Origin: CAYMLL01 sp964390645
Lineage (GTDB): Bacteria; Planctomycetota; UBA8108
Direction: 5' to 3'
Assembly: GCA_964390645.1 (NCBI GenBank)
Contig: CAYMLL010000035.1
Span: forward strand, 1 to 35,238
Length of the DNA: 35,238 bases
Position 1 is the first letter of the stretch, and every line of letters begins with the position of its first letter. Below the pieces are notes generated by a model that made no database searches, was not told where the DNA came from, and was given only the letters and a program-made list of their open reading frames with translations. Made by a program: the position numbers and the translations under genes. Positions 7,843 through 16,209 of the stretch are shown here, piece by piece.

Positions 7843-10482
7843 TTGTCAACGTACATCGTCTCGATTCGAGCCCCCCTTCTGGCGGTCGTCCTCGCCGTGG
7901 GGACCGGCCACCTGGAGGCCGGCGACGGACCGGCAGCTGCAACGGCGCGGAACGCCTCTCGACCGGATGCTCCGACCGCTGAACAGGTGGCGTTTTTTGA
8001 GCGGCAGATCCGTCCCGTGCTGGTCGAACGCTGCTACAAGTGCCATTCCGAGAAGGCCAAGGACTTGAAGGGTGGCCTTCGCCTGGATCGCCGGGACACG
8101 CTGCTGCGGGGCGGCGACAGCGGGCCGGCTCTGGTCGTGGGTGACCCCGACGAGAGCCTCCTGATCCAGGCGCTTCGTCGTGTCGAGCTGAAGATGCCGC
8201 CCGACGAGGAGTTGCCCGATCGCGTCGTCGCCGATTTCGCGAAGTGGGTGGCGATGGGTGCACCCGATCCGCGCGTTCGTGGTGACCGTGCTCCCGAGTC
8301 GCCCGGTCGAGATGCCGCACGGCGGCACTGGGCGTTTCAGCCCGTCGAGCAGCCCTCGATTCCGGCCGTATCCGACCAGGGCTGGCCGGTTTCGGATATC
8401 GACCGCTTCATTCTGGAACGTCTGGAGAGTGAAGGGCTGGCCCCGGCGAAGGACGCTGATCGCTACACATGGCTGCGGCGCGTGAGCTTCGATCTGACCG
8501 GACTGCCGCCGACACTCGAGGAGATGGACGCCTTCGTGGCCGACGAGTCTCCCACAGCCTGGGAGGAAGTCGTCGACCGGCTGCTCGGATCGACGGCCTT
8601 CGGCGAACGTTGGTCGCGCTACTGGCTAGACCTGGTCGGTTACGCGGATCAAAGAACCGCGGAAGCTCCGATGTATGCCCACCATGCGTGGCGATATCGC
8701 GATTTCGTGATCGATTCGTTCAACAACGACGTTCCCTTCGATCGTCTCATCCGCCAGCAGCTGGCCGGTGACTTGCTGCCGCATGGGTCCGTCCAGGAGC
8801 GCAGAGAGAACCTGATCGCCACCGGTTTTCTCGTCCTCGGGGACATGCGGATCTCCGACTACGACAAGATGCAATTGCACGTCGATACCGTCGATTCACA
8901 GGTCAGAAAGGTCGGCAAAGCATTTCTCGGTCTGACTCTCGGTTGTGCACGCTGTCACGATCACAAGTTCGACCCGATTTCGCAGGACGACTACTACGCG
9001 ATAGCCGGGATCTTTGACAGCACTTCGACCTTCTACCGCGCGACCGTCGGAATCTGGAGCGAGGTCAACGACATCGAGCTGCCCGAGACTCCAGAGCAAG
9101 TGGCCGAGCGAATCGAGGCCGAGAATCAGCATGCTCGCGAGCTGATCGGCCTCAACGTGGAGATGGACCGGCACCAGGAGCGACTGGAAGAGCTCAACGA
9201 GGCGCTGGAGAAAGACGACGAGAGACGAAAACAGGAGCGGGAGGCCAGGCAGGCCGAGAAGAAGGCGGCTGAAGAGAAGGTCGGCGAAGACAGCAGCGCG
9301 GACGACAACGAGAAATCCGAGGAAGGGTCCGACGAGAGCAAGAAAGCTGATCCGCTGGAGAAGCTCCGAGCAGAACGTGAAGAGCTGAACAAGGTCATCG
9401 CGAAGTTACAGCACGTGATGGATCACGCTCAGCTGTTCATCTCCAGGATACCTCTGACGTACGGTGTCCGTGATGTGCCGGAGCCGAGCGACATGCGGAT
9501 CACGATTCGCGGCAATCCGCGGGCGCTCGGTCCTGTGGTGCCCCGCGGGGTCCTGTCCGTGTTGCCGACCCGGTCAGACGCGATTCCCGACGGGCAGAGC
9601 GGGCGGATGCAGCTCGCTCAGTGGCTTGCCTCGCCCGAGAATCCGCTCACGCCGCGGGTCACGGTCAACCGCATCTGGCAGAAGCTCATCGGCGTCGGTC
9701 TGCATCGAAACGTCGACTATTGCGGTCTTCCCGAAGGCGGTCCGTCGCACCCGGAGCTGTTGGATTACCTGGCCTCGAGTTTCATGCGGAACGGCTGGTC
9801 GCAGAAGAAAGTGATCCGTGCGATCGCACTAAGCCGTACGTATCGGATGAGCAGCCAGCACAATTCGCGAGCTCACGAGGTCGACCCCGACAATCGGCTG
9901 GTGTGGCGGATGAACCGTGGTCGCATGGATGCCGAGGCGCTTCGCGACGCGCTTCTTTCTGTCAGTGGAAAGCTGCAACAGTTCTCCGGTGGACCGACCT
10001 TCCCGTTCGATATCCCCGAGAACGTCGTGAACATCGGAAGAGTGAGGAGCATCGTGAATCCGCCCTTCTTCCGACTGACGAAGTTTCATCCGCAGACCGA
10101 GTTCTATCGGACCGTGTATCTGCCGATCATCCGGGGGCCGCTTCAGCCCGAGATGGCCGACCTGCGTAACGTCTTCGATTTCACATCGCCGGCCCAGACC
10201 GCCGGACAACGCAACGTCACGACCGTCCCGACTCAGGCGCTGTACTTGATGAACAGCCCGCAGATCAAGCGATACGCGCAGCAAGTCGCCGACCGTATCG
10301 AGGGCGAGGCAGAGACGGACGAGGAGCGCGTCAGGCGAGTGTGGAGGATTGTGCTCAACCGCCCGGTTACCGCTCGGGAGGAGCGCAAGGCGGCCGAGTT
10401 TCTGAGTCAGACCGACGACGACGCGTGGCGCGAGCTGTGCCACGCGCTGATCGTGTCCGGCGAGTTCTTGATGCGGATCTAG
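7843..10482 (+). CDS. Planctomycete cytochrome c-type protein with PSCyt1, DUF1549 and DUF1553 domains
   Basis: The protein is 879 residues. A TTG start at 7843 is chosen because AAGGAG lies 8 nt upstream and a good signal peptide follows (cleavage near residue 26); longer versions add unlikely sequence. The PSCyt1 domain has a haem-binding CYKCH (C64, C67, H68). DUF1549 (about 190-400) has RWSRYWLDLVGYAD and a second CARCHDHKFDP motif (C368-x2-C371-H372). DUF1553 follows, with the typical asparagine/tryptophan motif VTVNRIWQKLIGVGL and C-terminal VPTQALYLMNSP. Between DUF1549 and DUF1553 (about 415-528) is a highly charged Glu/Lys-rich coiled coil. These proteins are abundant in planctomycetes and are thought to act outside the cytoplasm, possibly in redox steps of carbohydrate breakdown; no reaction is established. 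The DUF1501 gene follows after 18 nt. Confidence 0.92.
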   Translation: MSTYIVSIRAPLLAVVLAVGTGHLEAGDGPAAATARNASRPDAPTAEQVAFFERQIRPVLVERCYKCHSEKAKDLKGGLRLDRRDTLLRGGDSGPALVVGDPDESLLIQALRRVELKMPPDEELPDRVVADFAKWVAMGAPDPRVRGDRAPESPGRDAARRHWAFQPVEQPSIPAVSDQGWPVSDIDRFILERLESEGLAPAKDADRYTWLRRVSFDLTGLPPTLEEMDAFVADESPTAWEEVVDRLLGSTAFGERWSRYWLDLVGYADQRTAEAPMYAHHAWRYRDFVIDSFNNDVPFDRLIRQQLAGDLLPHGSVQERRENLIATGFLVLGDMRISDYDKMQLHVDTVDSQVRKVGKAFLGLTLGCARCHDHKFDPISQDDYYAIAGIFDSTSTFYRATVGIWSEVNDIELPETPEQVAERIEAENQHARELIGLNVEMDRHQERLEELNEALEKDDERRKQEREARQAEKKAAEEKVGEDSSADDNEKSEEGSDESKKADPLEKLRAEREELNKVIAKLQHVMDHAQLFISRIPLTYGVRDVPEPSDMRITIRGNPRALGPVVPRGVLSVLPTRSDAIPDGQSGRMQLAQWLASPENPLTPRVTVNRIWQKLIGVGLHRNVDYCGLPEGGPSHPELLDYLASSFMRNGWSQKKVIRAIALSRTYRMSSQHNSRAHEVDPDNRLVWRMNRGRMDAEALRDALLSVSGKLQQFSGGPTFPFDIPENVVNIGRVRSIVNPPFFRLTKFHPQTEFYRTVYLPIIRGPLQPEMADLRNVFDFTSPAQTAGQRNVTTVPTQALYLMNSPQIKRYAQQVADRIEGEAETDEERVRRVWRIVLNRPVTAREERKAAEFLSQTDDDAWRELCHALIVSGEFLMRI

Positions 10483-10500
10483 ACGGGGAGTGTGATCCCG

Positions 10501-11928
10501 ATGCCTGGGGATTTGTCGAACGGCGCTGCGGTCACCCGGAGACGGCTGCTTCGCACGGCGTGCTGCGGTTTCGGAGGTCTGGCGCTGCACGGGATGACCG
10601 CCGCCAGGGCGGCGGCTGGCAGGACGTCGCCACGCTTCCCTCATCACGGAGCCAAGGCCAAGCGAGTCATCTTCCTTTTCATGGCAGGTGGACCTTCGCA
10701 GTGCGACCTGTTCGATGAGAAGCCACTGATCACCAGGAACCATGGCAAACAGGTCACACCGAAGCTGCCCGGTACCGTGCAGCGTCTGGGTATCGACCAG
10801 GGATTCCTGGCGATGAAGCCCGTCCGTCCCATCCGGCCACGCGGCGAGTCGGGGATGACGATTTCGGATTTGATGCCCGAGCTGGCGACGGTCGCCGATG
10901 ACATCTGCCTGTTGAAGGCCACGTACACCGACAACAAGGCTCATGGCCCGGCGTGTCTTCAGTTGCACACCGGCATGGTGGACGGCAACTTTCCATCGAT
11001 CGGCTCATGGGTCAGTTACGGCCTGGGCAGTGAGAACGATAACCTGCCGAGCTTCCTGACGATCCAACCCGTCGCTCGAGATGTTCGCCTTTCCGGCAGC
11101 GGGTTCTTGCCGGCATCGCATCAGGGCACACCGGTCCGTGTCCCAATGGACGACAAGTCGATGCCGATCAAACACTTGCAAGATGCCGACGTGGAACGGA
11201 CCCAGCAATTGCGTCGTCTTGCGTTCACCAAGGACGCCAACGAGAAACTGCTGGGTCGGCTCGAGACCGACCAGCAACTCGAAGGCATGATCGAGTCGTT
11301 CGAGTTGGCATTCCGGATGCAGTCCGAGACTCCCCGTCTGGTCGATCTCTCGGGAGAGACCCAGGACACGCTGGATCTCTACGGCGTCGGGCAAAAAACG
11401 ACGGACAGGAACGCCCGGGCCATTTTGATGGGACGTCGGATGAGCGAGGCGGGGGTGCGGTTTGTGCAAGTCACCGTCGATGGGTGGGACCATCACGGAC
11501 GGATCTCCGCGGCCCTGCCACCAAGATGTGCGGCCTCGGACAAGCCTGTCGCCGCGTTGATCAAGGACCTGAAACGTCGCGGTCTGCTGGACGAGACACT
11601 GGTTGTCTGGTCGGGTGAGTTCGGACGCTCGTACTGGAGTCAGGACCAGACCTATACCTCGCCGTTCAAGTACCATGGACGCGAGCACCAGCAGGAGAGC
11701 TACGCGATGTGGATGGCGGGCGGCGGACTCAAGGGTGGACTCTCTTACGGGGAGACCGACGAGTTCGGCCTGCTGCCGACGAAGGACAGCGTGCACCTGC
11801 ACGATGTGCACGCCACGATCCTCCATCTGCTCGGTCTCGACCACGAGCAGCTGACCTTCCGCTCAGCGGGCCGCGATTTCCGCTTGACGGACGTGTACGG
11901 CAAGGTCGTCCACGACCTGATCGCCTGA
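10501..11928 (+). CDS. DUF1501 family protein with Tat signal
   Basis: The protein is 475 residues. It begins with a twin-arginine signal (TRRRLLRTACCGFGG, residues 12-26), so it is exported folded. Family signatures are VIFLFMAGGPSQCDLFD, KAHGPACLQLHTG, WDHHGRI, VVWSGEFGR and AMWMAGGGLKGG; DUF1501 belongs to the alkaline phosphatase/sulfatase-like fold, and the WDHH and GEFGR segments are the likely metal-site regions. ATG 10501 has GGGGAG 10 nt upstream; a GTG at 10492 is too close to that site. It follows the PSCyt/DUF1553 gene by 18 nt, the standard planctomycete pairing, which suggests the two act together. The substrate is unknown. Confidence 0.92.
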   Translation: MPGDLSNGAAVTRRRLLRTACCGFGGLALHGMTAARAAAGRTSPRFPHHGAKAKRVIFLFMAGGPSQCDLFDEKPLITRNHGKQVTPKLPGTVQRLGIDQGFLAMKPVRPIRPRGESGMTISDLMPELATVADDICLLKATYTDNKAHGPACLQLHTGMVDGNFPSIGSWVSYGLGSENDNLPSFLTIQPVARDVRLSGSGFLPASHQGTPVRVPMDDKSMPIKHLQDADVERTQQLRRLAFTKDANEKLLGRLETDQQLEGMIESFELAFRMQSETPRLVDLSGETQDTLDLYGVGQKTTDRNARAILMGRRMSEAGVRFVQVTVDGWDHHGRISAALPPRCAASDKPVAALIKDLKRRGLLDETLVVWSGEFGRSYWSQDQTYTSPFKYHGREHQQESYAMWMAGGGLKGGLSYGETDEFGLLPTKDSVHLHDVHATILHLLGLDHEQLTFRSAGRDFRLTDVYGKVVHDLIA

Positions 11929-12062
11929 CCGCGAATCTCGTCGTTTTCGCCGATCCCCGGGAACCGCGAATTCTCGTGTGCGCGATTCCGTCGCCGTTCC
12001 TCCGTCGTCACTCGCTGCGCTGGGGGCTGAATGGTCGAGGTCGGGTCGGACTTGGCGGGTGT

Positions 12063-12089
12063 GAGCCGGCGCGGCTCCGATCGAGCCGC
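12063..12089. terminator. Overlapping hairpins between convergent genes
   Basis: GAGCCG-gcg-CGGCTC (12063-12077) and GCGGCTC-cgatc-GAGCCGC (12071-12089) are alternative stems in the 201-nt gap between the DUF1501 gene (+) and the CotH gene (-). The position suits a bidirectional terminator, but neither side has a T-run. Confidence 0.3.
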
Positions 12090-12129
12090 CGGGCCGGGTC
12101 GACTCGCATCGTCCGAGGGCGGGACACCG

Positions 12130-15100
12130 TCAACTGGCGCAGTCCGCCGCGGGATCGCAGGTGTCCAGCTCGTCCTGCGTCGGATCTTCACCGCACTCGT
12201 GGGGGCCGGGATCAGGCGGCGGAGGACCGCCGAGAAACAGGAAGCTCAACGCGAACGTCGCGTCGGCGATGTCGACACCGCGGTCGTCGTTGACGTCGGC
12301 GGCGTCGAGACAGGGGGGCGCCGCGCCGCCGGTGAAGAGGTGGTCGAGGATCGCCACGGGGTCGCTGACGTTGAGCACCCTGTCGTCGTTGGCGTCACCA
12401 CGGCGGAATCGGTGAACGTCGGAGTTGTCGACGGTGATGTCGAGCTCGGCCTCGTCGCTGGCGCCGAACGGGTCTCGAACGGTCAGAGAGACCCGGTAGT
12501 TTCCGGGCTCGGGAAAGTCGATGAGGAATCCCGGTCGGCTCTCGGTCTGTTGTCCGGGCAGACTCCACTCGTACTCGAGCTCGTCGCCGTCGGGGTCGCG
12601 TGACCCCAGGCCGCTGAGAAGCATGGTGGTCGGGCTTCGCCCGGGTGGTCGCGTGGCTTCGATGACGGCGTTCGGAGTCCCGTTGGAATCGTCTGCCGTT
12701 CCCGGCGACCAGCCCGCTCGCCAGCTGGAGGCCACGTCGTTGTCCAGCGCGGCGCCGACGAGCTCGAGACTCGAGCCGTGGCCGTCCGCTTCCCGCGGCC
12801 AGTGGCCTCCGTCCTCGTAGACGACGACGTCGATCGTCTCGGGGTGGTATTGGCCGTCCTCGCCGTCGTCGCGCAGCCGAAGCAGGCCACCGTCGTTCGG
12901 AAGACGACTCAGGTACGGTCCGTGGATCTCGAGACCGTCGAAGCCGGGCCGCAGCCGTAGCACGTCCGGAAGCCGGGCAACGAGGACGACACCATCGGGC
13001 TCGATGACGGTCGCATCGGGAAACTCGAACTCGATGAGCGGGATGTCCCAGCCGCCGACATCGACCGCGGTCGAGGCGAGGTTGGTGATCTCGAGGAACT
13101 CCATGTCCTCGTCGTCCGCGGGGTTGTAGTGAATCTCGGTGAACTTCAGCACGGCCGGAGGGTCGTACCGGAACCTGCGACCTCGGGTGGTGACGTTCGA
13201 GTTGCTCAGAAAGTTGCCGAGAAAGCTCGTGCGCCGGGAGACGAAACGCCGGAAGTCGTTGCGCCAGTAGTCCGGATCGCCCGTCCGGGTCCCGAAGCTC
13301 CGTGGCCAGATACGGAGGTCCTCCCGGACAGCCTCGATCGTGCTCTCGTCGAAGCGATCCACCTCGTCGAGCAGCACCGCCGGCCGGAACTTCTCCTCGA
13401 GCAGGCGCCAGATTCGACCGTAGAAGGCCTTCACGTAGTGGTTGTCCGGAGCCCGCTCGAGCAGAGCGTTGATGATCCCGTGATATCCCTGGTCGTGGAA
13501 GGGATACGTCCGCGTCTGGAACAGTGGATGGATGTTGTAGTGGCGCACGTCGGTGGTCAGGAGCATCTGTCCGTGGCTCAGGTCGATGTCCCAGGGAAAC
13601 GCGGTGACGCGGTCCGGCCCGGCCGGCCCGTACTCGTGCCGTCCGTAGACGAGCAGCCAGTTCTTCACGACGGAGTCGCCGTCGATGATGATCGCCTGTA
13701 CCGCCTGGTAATCGATGAACGCCTCGACGTCGAGGCGTGCGTCGAGGAACTCGATCAGGGCCTCACCGTTCAGACGATTGAGAGCAGCGGCGAAGTCCCC
13801 GATCTCGGGGAGCTTCTCCCGTGCCCGCTCGCTCCTCGGCTCGTAGCGGCTGGTCGAGCTGTTGAGCATCGCGCTGCGCGACTTGTAGAGCCCACCGCCG
13901 TCGTCCCGGCGATTCCGCCGCAGGTATCCGTCCGTCGGATCCTCGACCGTGAAGTACACTCCCTGGAATCGGCCGTTGTTGGTATGAACGCGGGCGAGAT
14001 GTGTCTGCGAGTACGCGACGCCAGCTCGGCGGAAGAGCTCGAAGCCGAACTTTTCTCGCAGCATCGACTTGTCGTTCCAGCCGGCGTTGAAGTTCAGGTG
14101 TGACTGTCCGTCGAGCTCGTCGCCCCTGTTGAACCGCACTCGAATCGGCTTCTTGGGGTAGAAGCACGCTGTCTCGCCTCGAAACTTGACTCCGACGTCG
14201 TGGTAGGCGCGCCCGCGGTGGTCGACGAATGCGCCTTGCTGGTAGATGCCCTCGTTGCAGGAGAGGTCTCGCAGGGCGCCCGGAGTGAAAATGTGGAAGA
14301 GTCGCAGATCGCTGTTCGAGTCCGGCAGGTCATCCACGACCTGATAGCCCGTCACCGACGATGGGTTTTTCCAGCGCGGCCAGAGGGTGACGAGACCTCC
14401 TGTCGTTCGGGCGCGGAGCGAGAACCAGACCAGGGATCCGTCGGCCGTGGGGGGAATCTCCGTGCTCCAGAGGCCGTCGCCGGACACGGCATCGGGAGCC
14501 GATCCGTCATCGCGCATCTCGAGCTCACGGCCCGGTCCGTCCGCGATCCGGTAGCTCGTCGTCACGCTCTCGACTCCCGCGGCATCGACTCGCGCGACGA
14601 TCCGGACGCGGTCGGACGAGGTCGGACGCCGGGGTGATACGTCGACGAGGTCGAGCGTCGGCGGAGTTCCCGGACCACCGACGGCGTTGGGCTCCAGAGG
14701 CGACCCGAAGGCATTGGCCCGCCCCGTGCGCGCATCGCCCTCGATGTAGAGGAGGTCGTCGTTCCCCCGGGCGAGGGAGGAGCGAGCGATGAACCGGCTC
14801 TCCCCGGAGATCGGCTTGACGCGGATCGTCAGCACGAGCCTGTCGTCGTCCGAGGGACGGATCGAGAGCGTGTGGCGGACACCGTTCTGGAAGCCGTTGC
14901 CGCCGGCGCTGGCGCGGACTCGAAAGCACGGTCCGTCGTCGCCGAATCCTGCGGTCGTGCTGTGCTGCGACCCCTCGTGATTCCCGGTGCCTCGCCAGCC
15001 ATCGCTTCCCTCGTCGAAGTCCGCGTTGGTGAAGAGGTCGGTGGCATCGTTCGCCTCCAGCACCATGCTCGCCGCGTCGAAGAGAAGCTCGCCGGCCCCG

Positions 15101-16209
15101 AGCAGATAGAGGTAGAAGCGAGGGCCCGCATGTCGACCGACCACCTGAATGGTGGTCCTGTGGGTGCGGTACTCGGTGTGGTCGGGGGGTGGGGTCACGC
15201 GCCTGTTTCGGGGGGGGGGTGACGGTCCGTGCGGGTCGACCCGCTCGAGGGTGCCGCCGAGCCCGTCCGCGAACACGGGCCAGAGCCCGCTGTCACGGTA
15301 GTCCACCTCGTCCTGCGGACGTCCCGCGGCGTCGACGAGTCGAAGCGTCTCTCCGGAGTTCGACAGCCTGGACCCCTCGGCAAAAGGACCGAGGACCCGC
15401 GCGGCGTCGAGATCGTACCGGGAGATCAGCTCGGCGGGATTCTGCGCCACGACCAGGAGCTCGCCAGGCCGCAGGTCGGTTCCGGGGGGGAACCGGAAGG
15501 ACAGTCCACGGTCGAGCTCCCAGCCGGAGAGATCCGTCGGGCTCTCGCCGCGATGCAGCAGCTCGATGAACTCGAGCTCGGGATCAGGGTCGCCGCGAGG
15601 GTGATAGTGGATCTCGTTGATGACGACGGGGAAGCGCTCCGGGTCGACCAGCGGCGGAGCCGGCGGACACTCGCTCTCGCGGAGGTGAGCCCCCGGCGAC
15701 GGGGCAAGGCCGACCCAGTTGAACGGCGCTCCGGCCGGCGCGTCGGGACATGTGCGGCACAGCGCGGACCCGTTCCCGTCGGCGGCCGACGGGAACGGGA
15801 ACTTGTCGTCGAAGCGGAAGGACTCGACCACCGATCCTGCGCCGTCGACCAGCGTCAGCCTCTCGCCGTCGTTGTCGAGAGTCCCGTCGTATTCTCCGTG
15901 GATGAGCGACTCGTCGACGGGATGCGCGGCGACGAGCGCCTGTGCATCACGAGCGACGACGAGGACACCTCCCGGCGGCAGTACGGCAGAGCTGTCGAAG
16001 GTGTAGCGCACTCCGCTGACGAGCGACCAGCCGAGGAGGTCGACCGGAGCCGCTCCGCCGTTGGCGAGCTCCACGAACTCGAGGTCCTCGCGATCGAGCG
16101 GGTTGTAAGAGACCTCCGAAACAAAAACCCCTGCGTTCGAGGGCGTACCGGCCACGAGCAAGAGGACCGCCGGGACGAGCGAGAGTCGGTGGACGATCAC
16201 GGTGCGCAT
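12130..16209 (-). CDS. Secreted CotH-kinase protein with three lamin-tail domains, PKD-like and dockerin-like modules
   Basis: The protein is 1359 residues: signal peptide (about 1-26); lamin-tail domain 1 (27-150, EDLEFVELANGG); lamin-tail domain 2 (190-330, INEIHYHP and LEFIELLHRG); a beta-rich region (380-640); CotH domain (about 645-1000) with KFRGETACFYPKKPIRVRF, a DGDSVVKNW segment and FPWDIDLSHG (about 870), the expected metal/ATP Asp site; lamin-tail domain 3 (1020-1150); PKD-like domain (about 1180-1260); and two dockerin-like calcium loops (GDANDDRVLNVSDP, DVNDDRGVDIAD) before a Cys tail. CotH proteins are Fam20-like atypical kinases in Bacillus spore coats; activity here is inferred. 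Start ATG 16209 gives a clean signal peptide and overlaps the upstream gene's stop by 13 nt, so the two are probably translationally coupled. Confidence 0.88.
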   Translation of the reverse strand: MRTVIVHRLSLVPAVLLLVAGTPSNAGVFVSEVSYNPLDREDLEFVELANGGAAPVDLLGWSLVSGVRYTFDSSAVLPPGGVLVVARDAQALVAAHPVDESLIHGEYDGTLDNDGERLTLVDGAGSVVESFRFDDKFPFPSAADGNGSALCRTCPDAPAGAPFNWVGLAPSPGAHLRESECPPAPPLVDPERFPVVINEIHYHPRGDPDPELEFIELLHRGESPTDLSGWELDRGLSFRFPPGTDLRPGELLVVAQNPAELISRYDLDAARVLGPFAEGSRLSNSGETLRLVDAAGRPQDEVDYRDSGLWPVFADGLGGTLERVDPHGPSPPPRNRRVTPPPDHTEYRTHRTTIQVVGRHAGPRFYLYLLGAGELLFDAASMVLEANDATDLFTNADFDEGSDGWRGTGNHEGSQHSTTAGFGDDGPCFRVRASAGGNGFQNGVRHTLSIRPSDDDRLVLTIRVKPISGESRFIARSSLARGNDDLLYIEGDARTGRANAFGSPLEPNAVGGPGTPPTLDLVDVSPRRPTSSDRVRIVARVDAAGVESVTTSYRIADGPGRELEMRDDGSAPDAVSGDGLWSTEIPPTADGSLVWFSLRARTTGGLVTLWPRWKNPSSVTGYQVVDDLPDSNSDLRLFHIFTPGALRDLSCNEGIYQQGAFVDHRGRAYHDVGVKFRGETACFYPKKPIRVRFNRGDELDGQSHLNFNAGWNDKSMLREKFGFELFRRAGVAYSQTHLARVHTNNGRFQGVYFTVEDPTDGYLRRNRRDDGGGLYKSRSAMLNSSTSRYEPRSERAREKLPEIGDFAAALNRLNGEALIEFLDARLDVEAFIDYQAVQAIIIDGDSVVKNWLLVYGRHEYGPAGPDRVTAFPWDIDLSHGQMLLTTDVRHYNIHPLFQTRTYPFHDQGYHGIINALLERAPDNHYVKAFYGRIWRLLEEKFRPAVLLDEVDRFDESTIEAVREDLRIWPRSFGTRTGDPDYWRNDFRRFVSRRTSFLGNFLSNSNVTTRGRRFRYDPPAVLKFTEIHYNPADDEDMEFLEITNLASTAVDVGGWDIPLIEFEFPDATVIEPDGVVLVARLPDVLRLRPGFDGLEIHGPYLSRLPNDGGLLRLRDDGEDGQYHPETIDVVVYEDGGHWPREADGHGSSLELVGAALDNDVASSWRAGWSPGTADDSNGTPNAVIEATRPPGRSPTTMLLSGLGSRDPDGDELEYEWSLPGQQTESRPGFLIDFPEPGNYRVSLTVRDPFGASDEAELDITVDNSDVHRFRRGDANDDRVLNVSDPVAILDHLFTGGAAPPCLDAADVNDDRGVDIADATFALSFLFLGGPPPPDPGPHECGEDPTQDELDTCDPAADCAS

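Noticed and set aside
7248..7856. 202-codon minus-strand open frame in the divergent region
   Set aside because: Pro/Ser/Arg-rich, no motif, and it covers the ribosome binding site and start of the cytochrome gene.
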